Shown in pieces: positions 44,295-52,380 of a stretch of DNA of 64,000 nucleotides. The stretch is from Streptomyces parvus. Its GTDB lineage: Bacteria; Actinomycetota; Actinomycetes; Streptomycetales; Streptomycetaceae. A program made the translations under genes and the position numbers. Location: positions 789,304-853,303 of the forward strand of contig NZ_BMRY01000001.1 in assembly GCF_014648875.1 (NCBI RefSeq), written 5' to 3'. The notes under the pieces were generated by a model that was not told the DNA's origin, ran no database searches, and worked only from the letters and a program-made list of their open reading frames with translations. The stretch's first letter is position 1. Each line of letters begins with the position of its first letter.

Positions 44295-46733
44295 CTACAG
44301 CTTCTCGACCGGCGCGTACCGCAGGAGCAGCTTCTTCGGGCGCTCGTCGCCGAAGTCGACCGTCGCCTTGGCCTGGTCGCCGTGGCCCTCGACGGCCGTC
44401 ACCGTGCCCAGGCCGAACTGGTCGTGCGTGACCCGGTCCCCGACGGCCAGGGACACCGTCGGCTTGTCCGAGGAGCGCCGGGTCGCGAAGCCCGAGGGGC
44501 CGGAGCGGGACCGGGAGGAGGACAGGGAGGACGTGATGCCGGAGGTGGGCCCGGCGGGGGCGGCCATCGGGCCCTTCCGCTTCCACTCCAGGTGCGCTTC
44601 CGGGATCTCCTCCAGGAACCGCGACGGCGGGTTGTACGAGGGCTGGCCCCAGGCGCTGCGCATGGCGGCCCGGGTCAGATAGAGCCGTTCGCGGGCGCGG
44701 GTGATGCCGACGTACGCGAGGCGGCGCTCCTCCTCCAGCTCCTTGGTCTGGCCGAGGGCCCGCATGTGCGGGAAGACGCCGTCCTCCAGGCCGGTGAGGA
44801 AGACGACCGGGAACTCCAGGCCCTTCGCCGTGTGCAGGGTCATGAGCGTGATGACGCCGGAGCCGTCCTCGTCCTCGTCGGGGATCTGGTCGGAGTCGGC
44901 GACGAGCGCGACCTTCTCCAGGAACTCCGCGAGCGTGCCCGCGCCCTCCTCCTCGCCGCGCTCCTGCTCGAATTCGAGGGCGACGGCGGCGAGCTCCTGG
45001 AGGTTCTCGATGCGGGTCTCGTCCTGCGGGTCGGTGGAGGCCTGGAGCTCGGCGAGATAGCCCGTGCGCTCCAGGACGGCTTCCAGCACGACGGCGGGTC
45101 CGGCGCCGGACTCGACGATCGTGCGCAGCTCCTCCATCAGCGTGTTGAAGCGCTTGACGGCGTTGGAGGAGCGGGCGGCCATGCCGTACGCCTCGTCGAC
45201 GCGGCGCAGCGCCTGCGGGAAGGAGATCTTCTCGCGCATCGACAGGGCGTCGATCATCGCTTCGGCGCGGTCGCCGATGCCGCGCTTGGGGACGTTGAGG
45301 ATGCGGCGGAGCGGAACGGTGTCCTCGGGGTTGGCGAGGACCCTCAGGTACGCCAGGACGTCCCGGACCTCCTTGCGCTCGTAGAAGCGCACACCGCCGA
45401 CGACCTTGTAGGGCAGGCCCACGCGGATGAAGATCTCTTCGAAGACACGGGACTGGGCGTTGGTGCGGTAGAAGACGGCGACGTCGCCCGCCTTGGCGTC
45501 GCCCTTGTCCGTCAGCCGGTCAATCTCGTCGGCGACGAACTGCGCCTCGTCGTGCTCGGTGTCGGCGACATAGCCCGTGATGCGGGCACCGGATCCGGCG
45601 TTGGTCCACAGGTTCTTCGGGCGGCGGCTCTCGTTGCGCTCGATGACGGCGTTGGCGGCGGAGAGGATCGTCTGCGTGGAGCGGTAGTTCTGCTCCAGCA
45701 GGATCGTCGTCGCGCTCGGGTAGTCCTCCTCGAACTGGAGGATGTTGCGGATGGTCGCGCCCCGGAAGGCGTAGATCGACTGGTCCGCGTCACCGACCAC
45801 GCACAGCTCGGCGGGGGCGTCGTTCTCCCCGGCCGGGCCGACCAGCTCACGGACCAGCGTGTACTGGGCGTGGTTGGTGTCCTGGTACTCGTCGACCAGG
45901 ACGTGGCGGAAGCGGCGGCGGTAGTGCTCGGCGACGTCCGGGAAGGCCTGGAGGAGGTGGACCGTCGTCATGATGATGTCGTCGAAGTCCAGGGCGTTGG
46001 CCTCGCGGAGGCGGGCCTGGTAGAGCGCGTACGCCTGGGCCAGGGTCTTCTCGAAGCCATCGGCTGCCTGTCCGGCGAAGGTCTCCTCGTCGATGAGCTC
46101 GTTCTTGAGGTTGGAGACCTTGGCGGTGAAGGACTTCGGCGGGTAGCGCTTGGGGTCGAGGTCCAGATCGCGGCAGACCAGGGCCATCAGGCGCTTGGAG
46201 TCGGCGGCGTCGTAGATCGAGAACGACGAGGTGAAGCCGAGCTTCTTCGACTCGCGGCGCAGGATGCGGACGCACGCGCTGTGGAAGGTCATGACCCACA
46301 TGGCGTTGGCACGCGGGCCCACGAGTTGCTCGACGCGCTCCTTCATCTCGCCGGCGGCCTTGTTGGTGAAGGTGATCGCGAGGATCTGCCCGGGGTGCGT
46401 GCCTCGCTCGGCCAGCAGGTGGGCGATGCGGTGGGTGAGCACCCGGGTCTTGCCGGAGCCGGCCCCGGCGACGATGAGCAGCGGGGACCCGGCGTGCACG
46501 ACGGCGGCGCGCTGCTCGGTGTTGAGCCCGTCGAGCAGCGCGGCGGAGTCGATCGCCGGGCGCGGGTGACCGTCCCGGTAGTACCCGTCCCGGGGCGGCG
46601 GGGGCGCGTCGTAGACGCCCTCGAAGAGTCCCTCCGGCACCGCTTCGGGCGCGTGGTCCTCGGGGGGCGGCGGGGGGCCGTCCTCCGCGGGCTGGAGGCC
46701 GGTCAGGAAGTTGTCGTCAAAGAGGCTGCTCAT
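44295..46733 (-). CDS. pcrA: ATP-dependent DNA helicase UvrD/PcrA
   Basis: 812-residue SF1A helicase for repair and replication-fork processing. Q motif LNTEQ (70-74), Walker A A89-G-A-G-S-G-K-T96, motif Ia ITFTNKAAGEM, motif II VDEYQDTN, motif III GDADQSIYAFRGA, motif IV LEQNYRS, motif V MTLHTAKGLEFPVVF and motif VI RRLAYVGITRARERL are all intact. A Pro-rich N-terminal extension and a C-terminal Tudor-like domain (VGDRVTHDQFGLGTV) match actinobacterial PcrA. ATG at 46731-46733. Confidence 0.96.
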   Translation of the reverse strand: MSSLFDDNFLTGLQPAEDGPPPPPEDHAPEAVPEGLFEGVYDAPPPPRDGYYRDGHPRPAIDSAALLDGLNTEQRAAVVHAGSPLLIVAGAGSGKTRVLTHRIAHLLAERGTHPGQILAITFTNKAAGEMKERVEQLVGPRANAMWVMTFHSACVRILRRESKKLGFTSSFSIYDAADSKRLMALVCRDLDLDPKRYPPKSFTAKVSNLKNELIDEETFAGQAADGFEKTLAQAYALYQARLREANALDFDDIIMTTVHLLQAFPDVAEHYRRRFRHVLVDEYQDTNHAQYTLVRELVGPAGENDAPAELCVVGDADQSIYAFRGATIRNILQFEEDYPSATTILLEQNYRSTQTILSAANAVIERNESRRPKNLWTNAGSGARITGYVADTEHDEAQFVADEIDRLTDKGDAKAGDVAVFYRTNAQSRVFEEIFIRVGLPYKVVGGVRFYERKEVRDVLAYLRVLANPEDTVPLRRILNVPKRGIGDRAEAMIDALSMREKISFPQALRRVDEAYGMAARSSNAVKRFNTLMEELRTIVESGAGPAVVLEAVLERTGYLAELQASTDPQDETRIENLQELAAVALEFEQERGEEEGAGTLAEFLEKVALVADSDQIPDEDEDGSGVITLMTLHTAKGLEFPVVFLTGLEDGVFPHMRALGQTKELEEERRLAYVGITRARERLYLTRAAMRSAWGQPSYNPPSRFLEEIPEAHLEWKRKGPMAAPAGPTSGITSSLSSSRSRSGPSGFATRRSSDKPTVSLAVGDRVTHDQFGLGTVTAVEGHGDQAKATVDFGDERPKKLLLRYAPVEKL

Positions 46734-46992
46734 CGCCTCCCGAGTCTAGGCGGCCGGACTGACAACGTTCGGCCGAAGGCCGGAAGGGACGGTTCCCACC
46801 CGTACGCACGGAGAGCGGACGTCCACGTTCCGTGAAGGAGCGCCCGGTCGGAGGGGGTGTCGGACCCCCGATCCGGAAAGGTCACGAAAATGTATCGGGC
46901 ATATCGCTCATCGTCCTTCCCAGTGGCGCCACCGGTTGGCTAGCGTGCTCGGTCAGGTGATCCGTACCTCCCTGAGGCGAACCGCGCCTAAC

Positions 46993-47146
46993 GGACACCT
47001 CTGCCGAATCCGGCCTGCCGTCCCGGCAGTTCGGAACCGGGGACCCACACGCAGAACCGGGGTGAATCGGCCCGTGCCCTCGCATGCGGACCGTAGGACA
47101 GCCTTCCGTTCCGTCCGAACCCGACAGCTAACCCGGTAGGCGGTCC
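46993..47146 (+). promoter_or_regulatory. c-di-AMP (ydaO/yuaA) riboswitch
   Basis: The leader of the NlpC/P60 gene carries the conserved ydaO elements in order: GCCGAATCC (about 47003), GGAACCGGGGACCCA (about 47033), GGGGTGAATCGG (about 47059), and the hallmark CGAACCCGACAGCTAACC (about 47116) followed by GGTAGGC. The closing stem pairs GGAC (46993-46996) with GTCC (47143-47146). The ribosome site GGAAGGAG begins 3 nt after the aptamer. This class turns down cell-wall hydrolase genes when c-di-AMP is high, as described for streptomycete rpf and NlpC/P60 genes. A TAGCGT box at 46941 may be the -10. The remaining 46734-46940 is the pcrA promoter side; nothing else was recognised. Confidence 0.93.
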
Positions 47147-47165
47147 ACGGAAGGAGATGCCGGTC

Positions 47166-48354
47166 TTGGCATCGCATCGCAAGCCGCGCACGAAGGTGCG
47201 CACGACCACCCCCGCCGTCGGGCTGACGACGGCCGCGCTGGCCTCCGTGACGTTGCTCTCCACGCAGAGCGCCACGGCCGCGCCCGCGGAGCCGAAGCCC
47301 GCCATCGAGGACGTACAGAAGAAGGTCGACGCCCTGTACCGGCAGGCGGGCACGGCGACCCAGGAGTACAACCGGGCCAAGTCCGCCTCCACGTCGCAGC
47401 AGAAGAAGGTCGACGGCCTGCTCGCGGACGTGGCGAAGCGGACCGAGAAGATCAACGAGGCGCGCCGCGCGCTGGGCTCCTACGCGGCGGCCCAGTACCG
47501 CAGCGGCGGTATCGCGCCCACAGCGACGTTCTTCTTCGCGGACGACCCGCAGGGGTACTTCGACCAGAGCCGGCTGATGGACCGGGCGACGGAACGGCAG
47601 CAGAAGGCCGTGAACGACTTCCGTACGCAGCAGGCCTCGGCGGCGAAGAAGCGCGCGGAGGCCGTGAAGAGCCTGGAGACCCTGACCGAGACGCAGGCCA
47701 CGCTCGCCTCCAGCAAGAAGGACGTCCAGGCCAAGCTGACCGAGGCGCGGGGGCTGCTGTCCCGCCTTACCGCCGAGGAGAAGGCGCGGCTGGCGGAGCT
47801 GGAGCGCAAGAAGGAGGCCGAGGCGAAGGAGAAGGCGGCGAAGCTGGCCGCCCGCCAGGCCGCCGAGGCGAAGGCGAAGGCCGAGGCCGAGGAGAAGGCC
47901 CGCGAGGAGGCCGCGAAGGAGTCCGGCGGCGGTTCGGGGTCGGGATCGGGCGGCGGTACGGGAACGGGTTCCGGGTCCGGCTCCGGTACGGGCAGCAGCT
48001 ACGCCGCCAAGGCGGAGAAGGTGCTGGCCTTCGCCCGCGCCCAGATCGGGAAGCCGTACGTGTGGGGGGGCGACGGGCCCCTCCAGCTACGACTGCTCGG
48101 GGCTGACGCAGGCGGCCTGGCGGGAGGCGGGCGTGACCCTGCCGCGGACCACCTGGGACCAGGTCGAGGTCGGCACGCGGGTCGCCACGTCCGACCTCCA
48201 GCCCGGGGACCTGGTCTTCTTCTACGACGACATCAGCCACGTCGGCATCTACAAGGGCGACGGGATGATGATCCACGCCCCGAAGCCCGGTGCGAACGTG
48301 CGCGAGGAGTCGATCTACTACATGCCGATCTACGGGAGCGTCCGCCCGGCGTGA
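47166..48354 (+). pseudogene. NlpC/P60 peptidoglycan endopeptidase, frameshifted at a G7 run
   Basis: The TTG at 47166 (ASHRKPRTKVRT) is preferred: GGAAGGAG lies 9 nt upstream, while the ATG at 47157 is too close. A signal peptide (to about residue 39), a long coiled coil (48-260, Lys/Glu/Ala-rich) and a Gly/Ser linker lead to the NlpC/P60 domain. After KPYVWG the frame breaks: seven G at 48064-48070. Removing one G restores VWGATGPSSYDCSGLTQAAW and the rest of the domain to the TGA at 48352-48354, giving 395 residues with catalytic Cys about 310 and His about 358. As written, the product loses its active site. Either a sequencing error, a real inactivation or slippage. Controlled by the c-di-AMP riboswitch just upstream; an intact paralogue lies 0.6 kb downstream. 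Confidence 0.85.
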
Positions 48355-48407
48355 GACGGGGCGGGGGCGGCCGGAGACGGTCCGGGCCCCGAAGACCGGG
48401 TCCGGCC

Positions 48408-48761
48408 TCAGGTCCAGACCGTGGCGAGGAAGATGTTGACGGTCGTCAGGGCGCCGACGGTGATGAACGCACCCTTGTCGACCTTCTCCTCGTCGCGCTT
48501 GACGTAGACCAGGGCGAGGATCACGACCAGCAGGGCCAGCTTGATGCCGATCTTGACGTTGTTCACGGCCTGGTCGTCGGCCTGGTTGAGGCCGACCAGG
48601 GCCACGCCGGTGACCAGCATGGTCAGCGCGCCGTGCAGCATCGCGGGGGTGAACCGGGCGGTCCCCGACCCCATGGCCTTCATCTGCGTCAGGAAGCCGC
48701 CCAGCAGGGAGGCGATGCCGATGATGTGCAGGGCGACGAAGACATTGATGAGTACGTCCAT
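48408..48761 (-). CDS. Small four-helix integral membrane protein
   Basis: 117-residue protein with four hydrophobic helices (about 3-22, 42-58, 72-88, 98-116), beginning MDVLINVFVALHIIGIASLL and ending FLATVWT. It looks like the conserved small membrane proteins annotated only as integral membrane protein in streptomycetes; no function is known. It sits between two NlpC/P60 genes on the opposite strand. ATG at 48759-48761. Confidence 0.75.
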   Translation of the reverse strand: MDVLINVFVALHIIGIASLLGGFLTQMKAMGSGTARFTPAMLHGALTMLVTGVALVGLNQADDQAVNNVKIGIKLALLVVILALVYVKRDEEKVDKGAFITVGALTTVNIFLATVWT

Positions 48762-48964
48762 GGCTCGGGAGCCTAGCCATGGCCAGATCTTTACCTTTCA
48801 GTGAGGCAAGCCTTCCTCGATCGCTTTGATCATCCGTGACCGGCGAAACGTCACATCAGGGCAATAGCTGTCATGGCGACCCTTTTCTCCGCGCCGGGAT
48901 TAGCGTCCATCCCGGACCCCGCCGCCACCCCCGGCGGGCAGCCGAGAGGAAGGAAGCCGCCCCC

Positions 48965-50044
48965 GTGGCAGCGCACCGCAGGTCAGCTCATCGAAAACCC
49001 AAGCAGCGCCCGCTCACCGGCCCTGCTGCCCGCACCGCCGCCACCCTGGCGCTCGCCGGGGCCGCCACCGCCGGCTCCGTCACCGGGGCGGGCGCGGCCC
49101 CGGCCGAACCGGCCCCCACCGCGGCACAGGTCAAGGCGAAGGTCGACCGGCTGTACCACGACGCCGAGGTCGCCACCGAGAAGTACAACGGGGCGAAGGA
49201 GAAGGCGGATGCCGCCACCCGCAACCTCGACGCCCTGACCGACGAGGCCGCCCGCCGCACCGACCGCCTCAACACGGCCCGGCACGCGCTCGGTTCGCTG
49301 GCCACCGCGCAGTACCGTTCCGGCACCCTGGATCCGACCCTGCAACTGGCGCTCTCCTCCGACCCCGACGCCTATCTGCAACGCGCCTCCTACCTCGACC
49401 GGGCGGGCGACCGGCAGACCGGGCTGCTGCGGAACATCAAACGGCAGGTCTCCCGGATCGCCCAGGTCAAGGCCCTCGCCGACGAGGAGACCGACCGCCT
49501 CACCGCCCGCCGTGCCGAGCTGCGCGAACACCGCACCGCGATCCGCGCCAAGCTGGCCGACGCCCGGAAGCTGCTGGACACCCTGACCGCCGCCGAGCGC
49601 GCCGACTTCGAACGCTCCGCCGACGCCCGGCACGGCGGCGGCCCGGACCGTGCCGACCGCTCCACCGCCCGCGGCGGCCAGGTGTCGGCGACCGACTCCC
49701 GCGCCGGGCAGGCCATCGCCTTCGCCCACGGCGCGATCGGCAAGCCGTACGTCTGGGGCGCGACCGGCCCGAACGCCTTCGACTGCTCCGGCCTCACCCA
49801 GGCGGCCTGGAAGGCGGCGGGCGTGAGCCTGCCCCGCACCACCTACACCCAGATCAACGCCGGACAACGCGTCCCGCGCTCCCAACTGGCCCCCGGCGAC
49901 CTGGTGTTCTTCTACTCCGGGATCAGCCATGTCGGCCTCTACATCGGCGGCGGCCAGATGATCCACGCCCCGCGCCCCGGAGCACCGGTGCGCATCGCGC
50001 CGATCGACCAGATGCCGTTCGCGGGCGCGACCCGGGTGGCGTGA
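48965..50044 (+). CDS. NlpC/P60 family peptidoglycan endopeptidase
   Basis: 359-residue exported hydrolase, paralogue of the frameshifted gene upstream. GTG 48965 (AAHRRSAHRKPKQ) follows GGAAGGAAG. The signal peptide is followed by a coiled coil (about 55-225) and the C-terminal NlpC/P60 domain KPYVWGATGPNAFDCSGLTQAAW with C274, and SHVGLYIGGGQMIHAP with H322. It should cleave peptide stems at the D-Glu linkage during growth or sporulation. No riboswitch precedes it, so the two paralogues are regulated differently. A longer frame to 48836 exists but lacks a ribosome site. Confidence 0.92.
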   Translation: MAAHRRSAHRKPKQRPLTGPAARTAATLALAGAATAGSVTGAGAAPAEPAPTAAQVKAKVDRLYHDAEVATEKYNGAKEKADAATRNLDALTDEAARRTDRLNTARHALGSLATAQYRSGTLDPTLQLALSSDPDAYLQRASYLDRAGDRQTGLLRNIKRQVSRIAQVKALADEETDRLTARRAELREHRTAIRAKLADARKLLDTLTAAERADFERSADARHGGGPDRADRSTARGGQVSATDSRAGQAIAFAHGAIGKPYVWGATGPNAFDCSGLTQAAWKAAGVSLPRTTYTQINAGQRVPRSQLAPGDLVFFYSGISHVGLYIGGGQMIHAPRPGAPVRIAPIDQMPFAGATRVA

Positions 50045-50075
50045 CCTCGGGCCCCCGGCACCGGCACCGCACCCG

Positions 50076-50119
50076 GCCTCAGACCAGCCGTCGCCCCCGG
50101 GCCTCAGACCAGCCGTCGC
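50076..50119. repeat. 25-bp tandem duplication over the end of the response-regulator gene
   Basis: The 19-nt sequence GCCTCAGACCAGCCGTCGC occurs at 50076-50094 and again at 50101-50119. The second copy contains the last codons and stop of the leftward regulator gene; the first is a non-coding copy just past the stop. Confidence 0.85.
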
Positions 50120-50799
50120 GCCGTCGCCCAGCGGGTCAGTTCGTGCCGGTTGGAGAGCTGGAGCTTCCGCAGCACCGCCGAGACGTGCGACTCGACCGTC
50201 TTCACCGAGATGAACAGCTGCTTGGCGATCTCCTTGTACGCGTAACCGCGGGCGATCAGCCGCAGCACCTCGCGCTCGCGCTGGGTGAGGCGGTCCAGGT
50301 CCTCGTCGACCGGCGGGGCGTCCGTGGAGGCGAAGGCGTCGAGGACGAAGCCGGCCAGGCGGGGCGAGAAGACCGCGTCGCCCTCCTGGACCCGGAAGAC
50401 GGAGTCGACGAGGTCGGTGCCGGTGATCGTCTTGGTGACGTAGCCGCGCGCACCGCCCCGGATCACGCCGATGACGTCCTCCGCGGCGTCCGACACGGAG
50501 AGCGCGAGGAAGCGGACGGGGTTCTCCGCCGTGCCCATCAGAGGGGCGCAACGGCGGAGCACCTCGACGCCGCCGCCGCCCGGGAGGTGGACGTCGAGGA
50601 GGACGACCTCGGGGCGGGTCGCGGTGATGACGGTGACCGCCTGGTCGACGTCGGCGGCCTCGCCGACCACCTCGACGCCGGTCTCCTCGGTGCGGCCGAT
50701 CTCGGCCTGCACCCCGGTGCGGAACATCCGGTGGTCGTCGACGAGCACGACCCGTACCCGTCGCTCCGGGCCCCCGGTGGCTTCGGTGTTCTCGGTCAT
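50104..50799 (-). CDS. NarL/LuxR-type response regulator (LiaR/EsrR-like)
   Basis: 231-residue regulator. Receiver domain with D21/D22, phospho-acceptor D69 (VVLLDVHLPGGGG) and K122 in GYVTKTI; C-terminal LuxR HTH (about 168-231; LTQREREVLRLIARGYAYKEIAKQLF, VKTVESHVSAVLRKL). The ATG overlaps the kinase stop as ATGA, so they are one operon. The kinase has a PspC domain, which together with the divergent PspC protein marks an envelope-stress system like EsrISR of corynebacteria or LiaFSR of firmicutes. Confidence 0.92.
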   Translation of the reverse strand: MTENTEATGGPERRVRVVLVDDHRMFRTGVQAEIGRTEETGVEVVGEAADVDQAVTVITATRPEVVLLDVHLPGGGGVEVLRRCAPLMGTAENPVRFLALSVSDAAEDVIGVIRGGARGYVTKTITGTDLVDSVFRVQEGDAVFSPRLAGFVLDAFASTDAPPVDEDLDRLTQREREVLRLIARGYAYKEIAKQLFISVKTVESHVSAVLRKLQLSNRHELTRWATARRLV

Positions 50800-52082
50800 T
50801 CGCTCGCCCTCTCCATCTCCAACTCGACCTCGGTGCCCCCGCCGGGCACCGAACGCAGCCGGGCGGTCCCGCCGTTGCGCTGCATCCGGCCGATGATTGA
50901 TTCTCGTACGCCCATGCGGTCCCCGGGAACCTCGTCCAGGTCGAAACCCGGACCCCGGTCCCGTACGGACACGAAGACCGTACGGCCCTCGACCTCCGCG
51001 AAGACCTGGACCGCCCCGCCCTCGCCACCGTACTTGGCGGCGTTCACCATCGCCTCGCGCGCGGCCTGCATCTGCGCGGACAGCTTCTCGTCGAGGGGGC
51101 AGTCGCCGACCACGACGACTTCCAGGGGCACGCCGTGCTTGTCCTCGACCTCGGCGGCGGCCCGTTTGACCGCCTCGGCCAGGGTCTCCGGTTCGTCGTC
51201 CTCGTCCTTGCCGGTGCCCTCGGGGTTGTAGAGCCAGTTGCGCAGCTCGCGTTCCTGGGCGCGGGCGAGGCGTCTGACCTCGCCCGCGTCGTCCGCGTTG
51301 CGCTGGATCAGGGTGAGGGTGTGGAGCACGGAGTCGTGGACGTGGGCGGCGACCTCGGCCCGCTCCTGGGCCCGGATGCGCATCAGGCGCTCCTCGGAGA
51401 GGTCCTGGGTCATCCGCACGAGGTAGGGGCCGGCGAGCAGGGCGATACCGGTCAGCACGGCGATGGCTGCGGTGAGGACGTTGCCGAACTGGGCGGCGGA
51501 GCCCCGGACGACGAGGAAGACCGCGAGGCCGAGGCCGACGAGGGCGACTCCGGCGAGGCCGCGGGCCACGTGGAGCAGCCTGCGGTTGCGGCTGACCTCC
51601 ATCCAGCGGGCGCGGCGCGCGTTGTCCGCCTGCCGCCAGACCAGGACGGAGCCGGCGCCGATGAGCAGGGTGGGCCAGATGTAGCGGTCGGCCTCGCTGC
51701 CCATGTCGACGTTGGCGACGAACACGACGGCCCCGACGAGCAGGGCGACCAGGGCGACGAACTGGCCCTTGTCCGGCTTGCGGAGCTTGCGGCGGCCGTC
51801 CGCGGAGACCTCGAACACGGAGCGCGGGGCGTCGACACCGCCGACACCGAGCGGGACGACGATCCAGAACACCGCGTACAGCACCGCGCCGAGGCCGTCG
51901 GTGAAGAACAGCCCGAGGAAGAGGAACCGCACCCAGGCGACCGGCAGTCCGAGGTGTCCGGCGAGCCCGCGCGCGACGCCGCCGAGCAGCCGGCCGTCGG
52001 CGCTGCGGTAGAGCTTGCGCACCGGCGGCTCCTCCGGGTCGGCGGCGAGGGAGCTGGCGGCTCGGGCGGTGGCGGCTGGCAT
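50796..52082 (-). CDS. Sensor histidine kinase with N-terminal PspC domain (EsrS/LiaS-like)
   Basis: 428-residue kinase. PspC domain at about 20-80 (VRKLYRSADGRLLGGVARGLAGHL), further hydrophobic segments near 110-125, 135-150, 172-193 and 200-222, then a HisKA_3 dimerisation helix with H249-D250 (RAEVAAHVHDSVLHTLTLIQ) and an ATPase domain with N-box EAMVNAAKYGG and DRGPGFDLDEVPGDRMGV. ATG 52080-52082. It should phosphorylate the co-encoded regulator when the envelope is stressed. A 12-10-12 inverted repeat starts 33 nt upstream. Confidence 0.92.
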   Translation of the reverse strand: MPAATARAASSLAADPEEPPVRKLYRSADGRLLGGVARGLAGHLGLPVAWVRFLFLGLFFTDGLGAVLYAVFWIVVPLGVGGVDAPRSVFEVSADGRRKLRKPDKGQFVALVALLVGAVVFVANVDMGSEADRYIWPTLLIGAGSVLVWRQADNARRARWMEVSRNRRLLHVARGLAGVALVGLGLAVFLVVRGSAAQFGNVLTAAIAVLTGIALLAGPYLVRMTQDLSEERLMRIRAQERAEVAAHVHDSVLHTLTLIQRNADDAGEVRRLARAQERELRNWLYNPEGTGKDEDDEPETLAEAVKRAAAEVEDKHGVPLEVVVVGDCPLDEKLSAQMQAAREAMVNAAKYGGEGGAVQVFAEVEGRTVFVSVRDRGPGFDLDEVPGDRMGVRESIIGRMQRNGGTARLRSVPGGGTEVELEMERASE

Positions 52083-52114
52083 ACCCCGATCGTCACACGC
52101 GCGGACGCGGGGCG

Positions 52115-52148
52115 GCATCAGGGTCAGCCCCCGAAGTGACCCTGATGC
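52115..52148. promoter_or_regulatory. Perfect 12-10-12 inverted repeat upstream of the kinase gene
   Basis: GCATCAGGGTCA (52115-52126) and TGACCCTGATGC (52137-52148) are perfect inverted copies 10 nt apart. They contain the TCAGGG core that recurs three times nearer the divergent PspC gene. Likely an autoregulatory operator for the encoded response regulator (inference). Confidence 0.6.
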
Positions 52149-52296
52149 TGTCCCCCGGGTGCGGCCCGGTGCCGGCACCTCTGCCCCTCCGCCCGGCGTG
52201 TGCGCCCCCGCGCTCGGGCGGCGCACCCGGGTGGCAGCCGGGGCGCGGAGTCCGGTCGGCCCCGTCGCGGCCGTATCCGGTCGGCCGCCCCGCCCT

Positions 52297-52337
52297 TCAG
52301 GGACGTACGCGGGCAATATCAGGGACCGTCCAGGGTC
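52297..52337 (+). promoter_or_regulatory. Three phased TCAGGG-type boxes before the PspC/toastrack gene
   Basis: TCAGGGAC at 52297-52304 and 52319-52326 and CCAGGGTC at 52330-52337 are direct repeats 22 and 11 bp apart, i.e. on the same helix face. CAATAT at 52314-52319 may be a -10. The core matches the inverted repeat at the kinase end of the same divergent region. Confidence 0.55.
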
Positions 52338-52380
52338 GGGGCGGGTCCCGGCGGGCGGTCCGGCCCGTCACCATGGAGGC

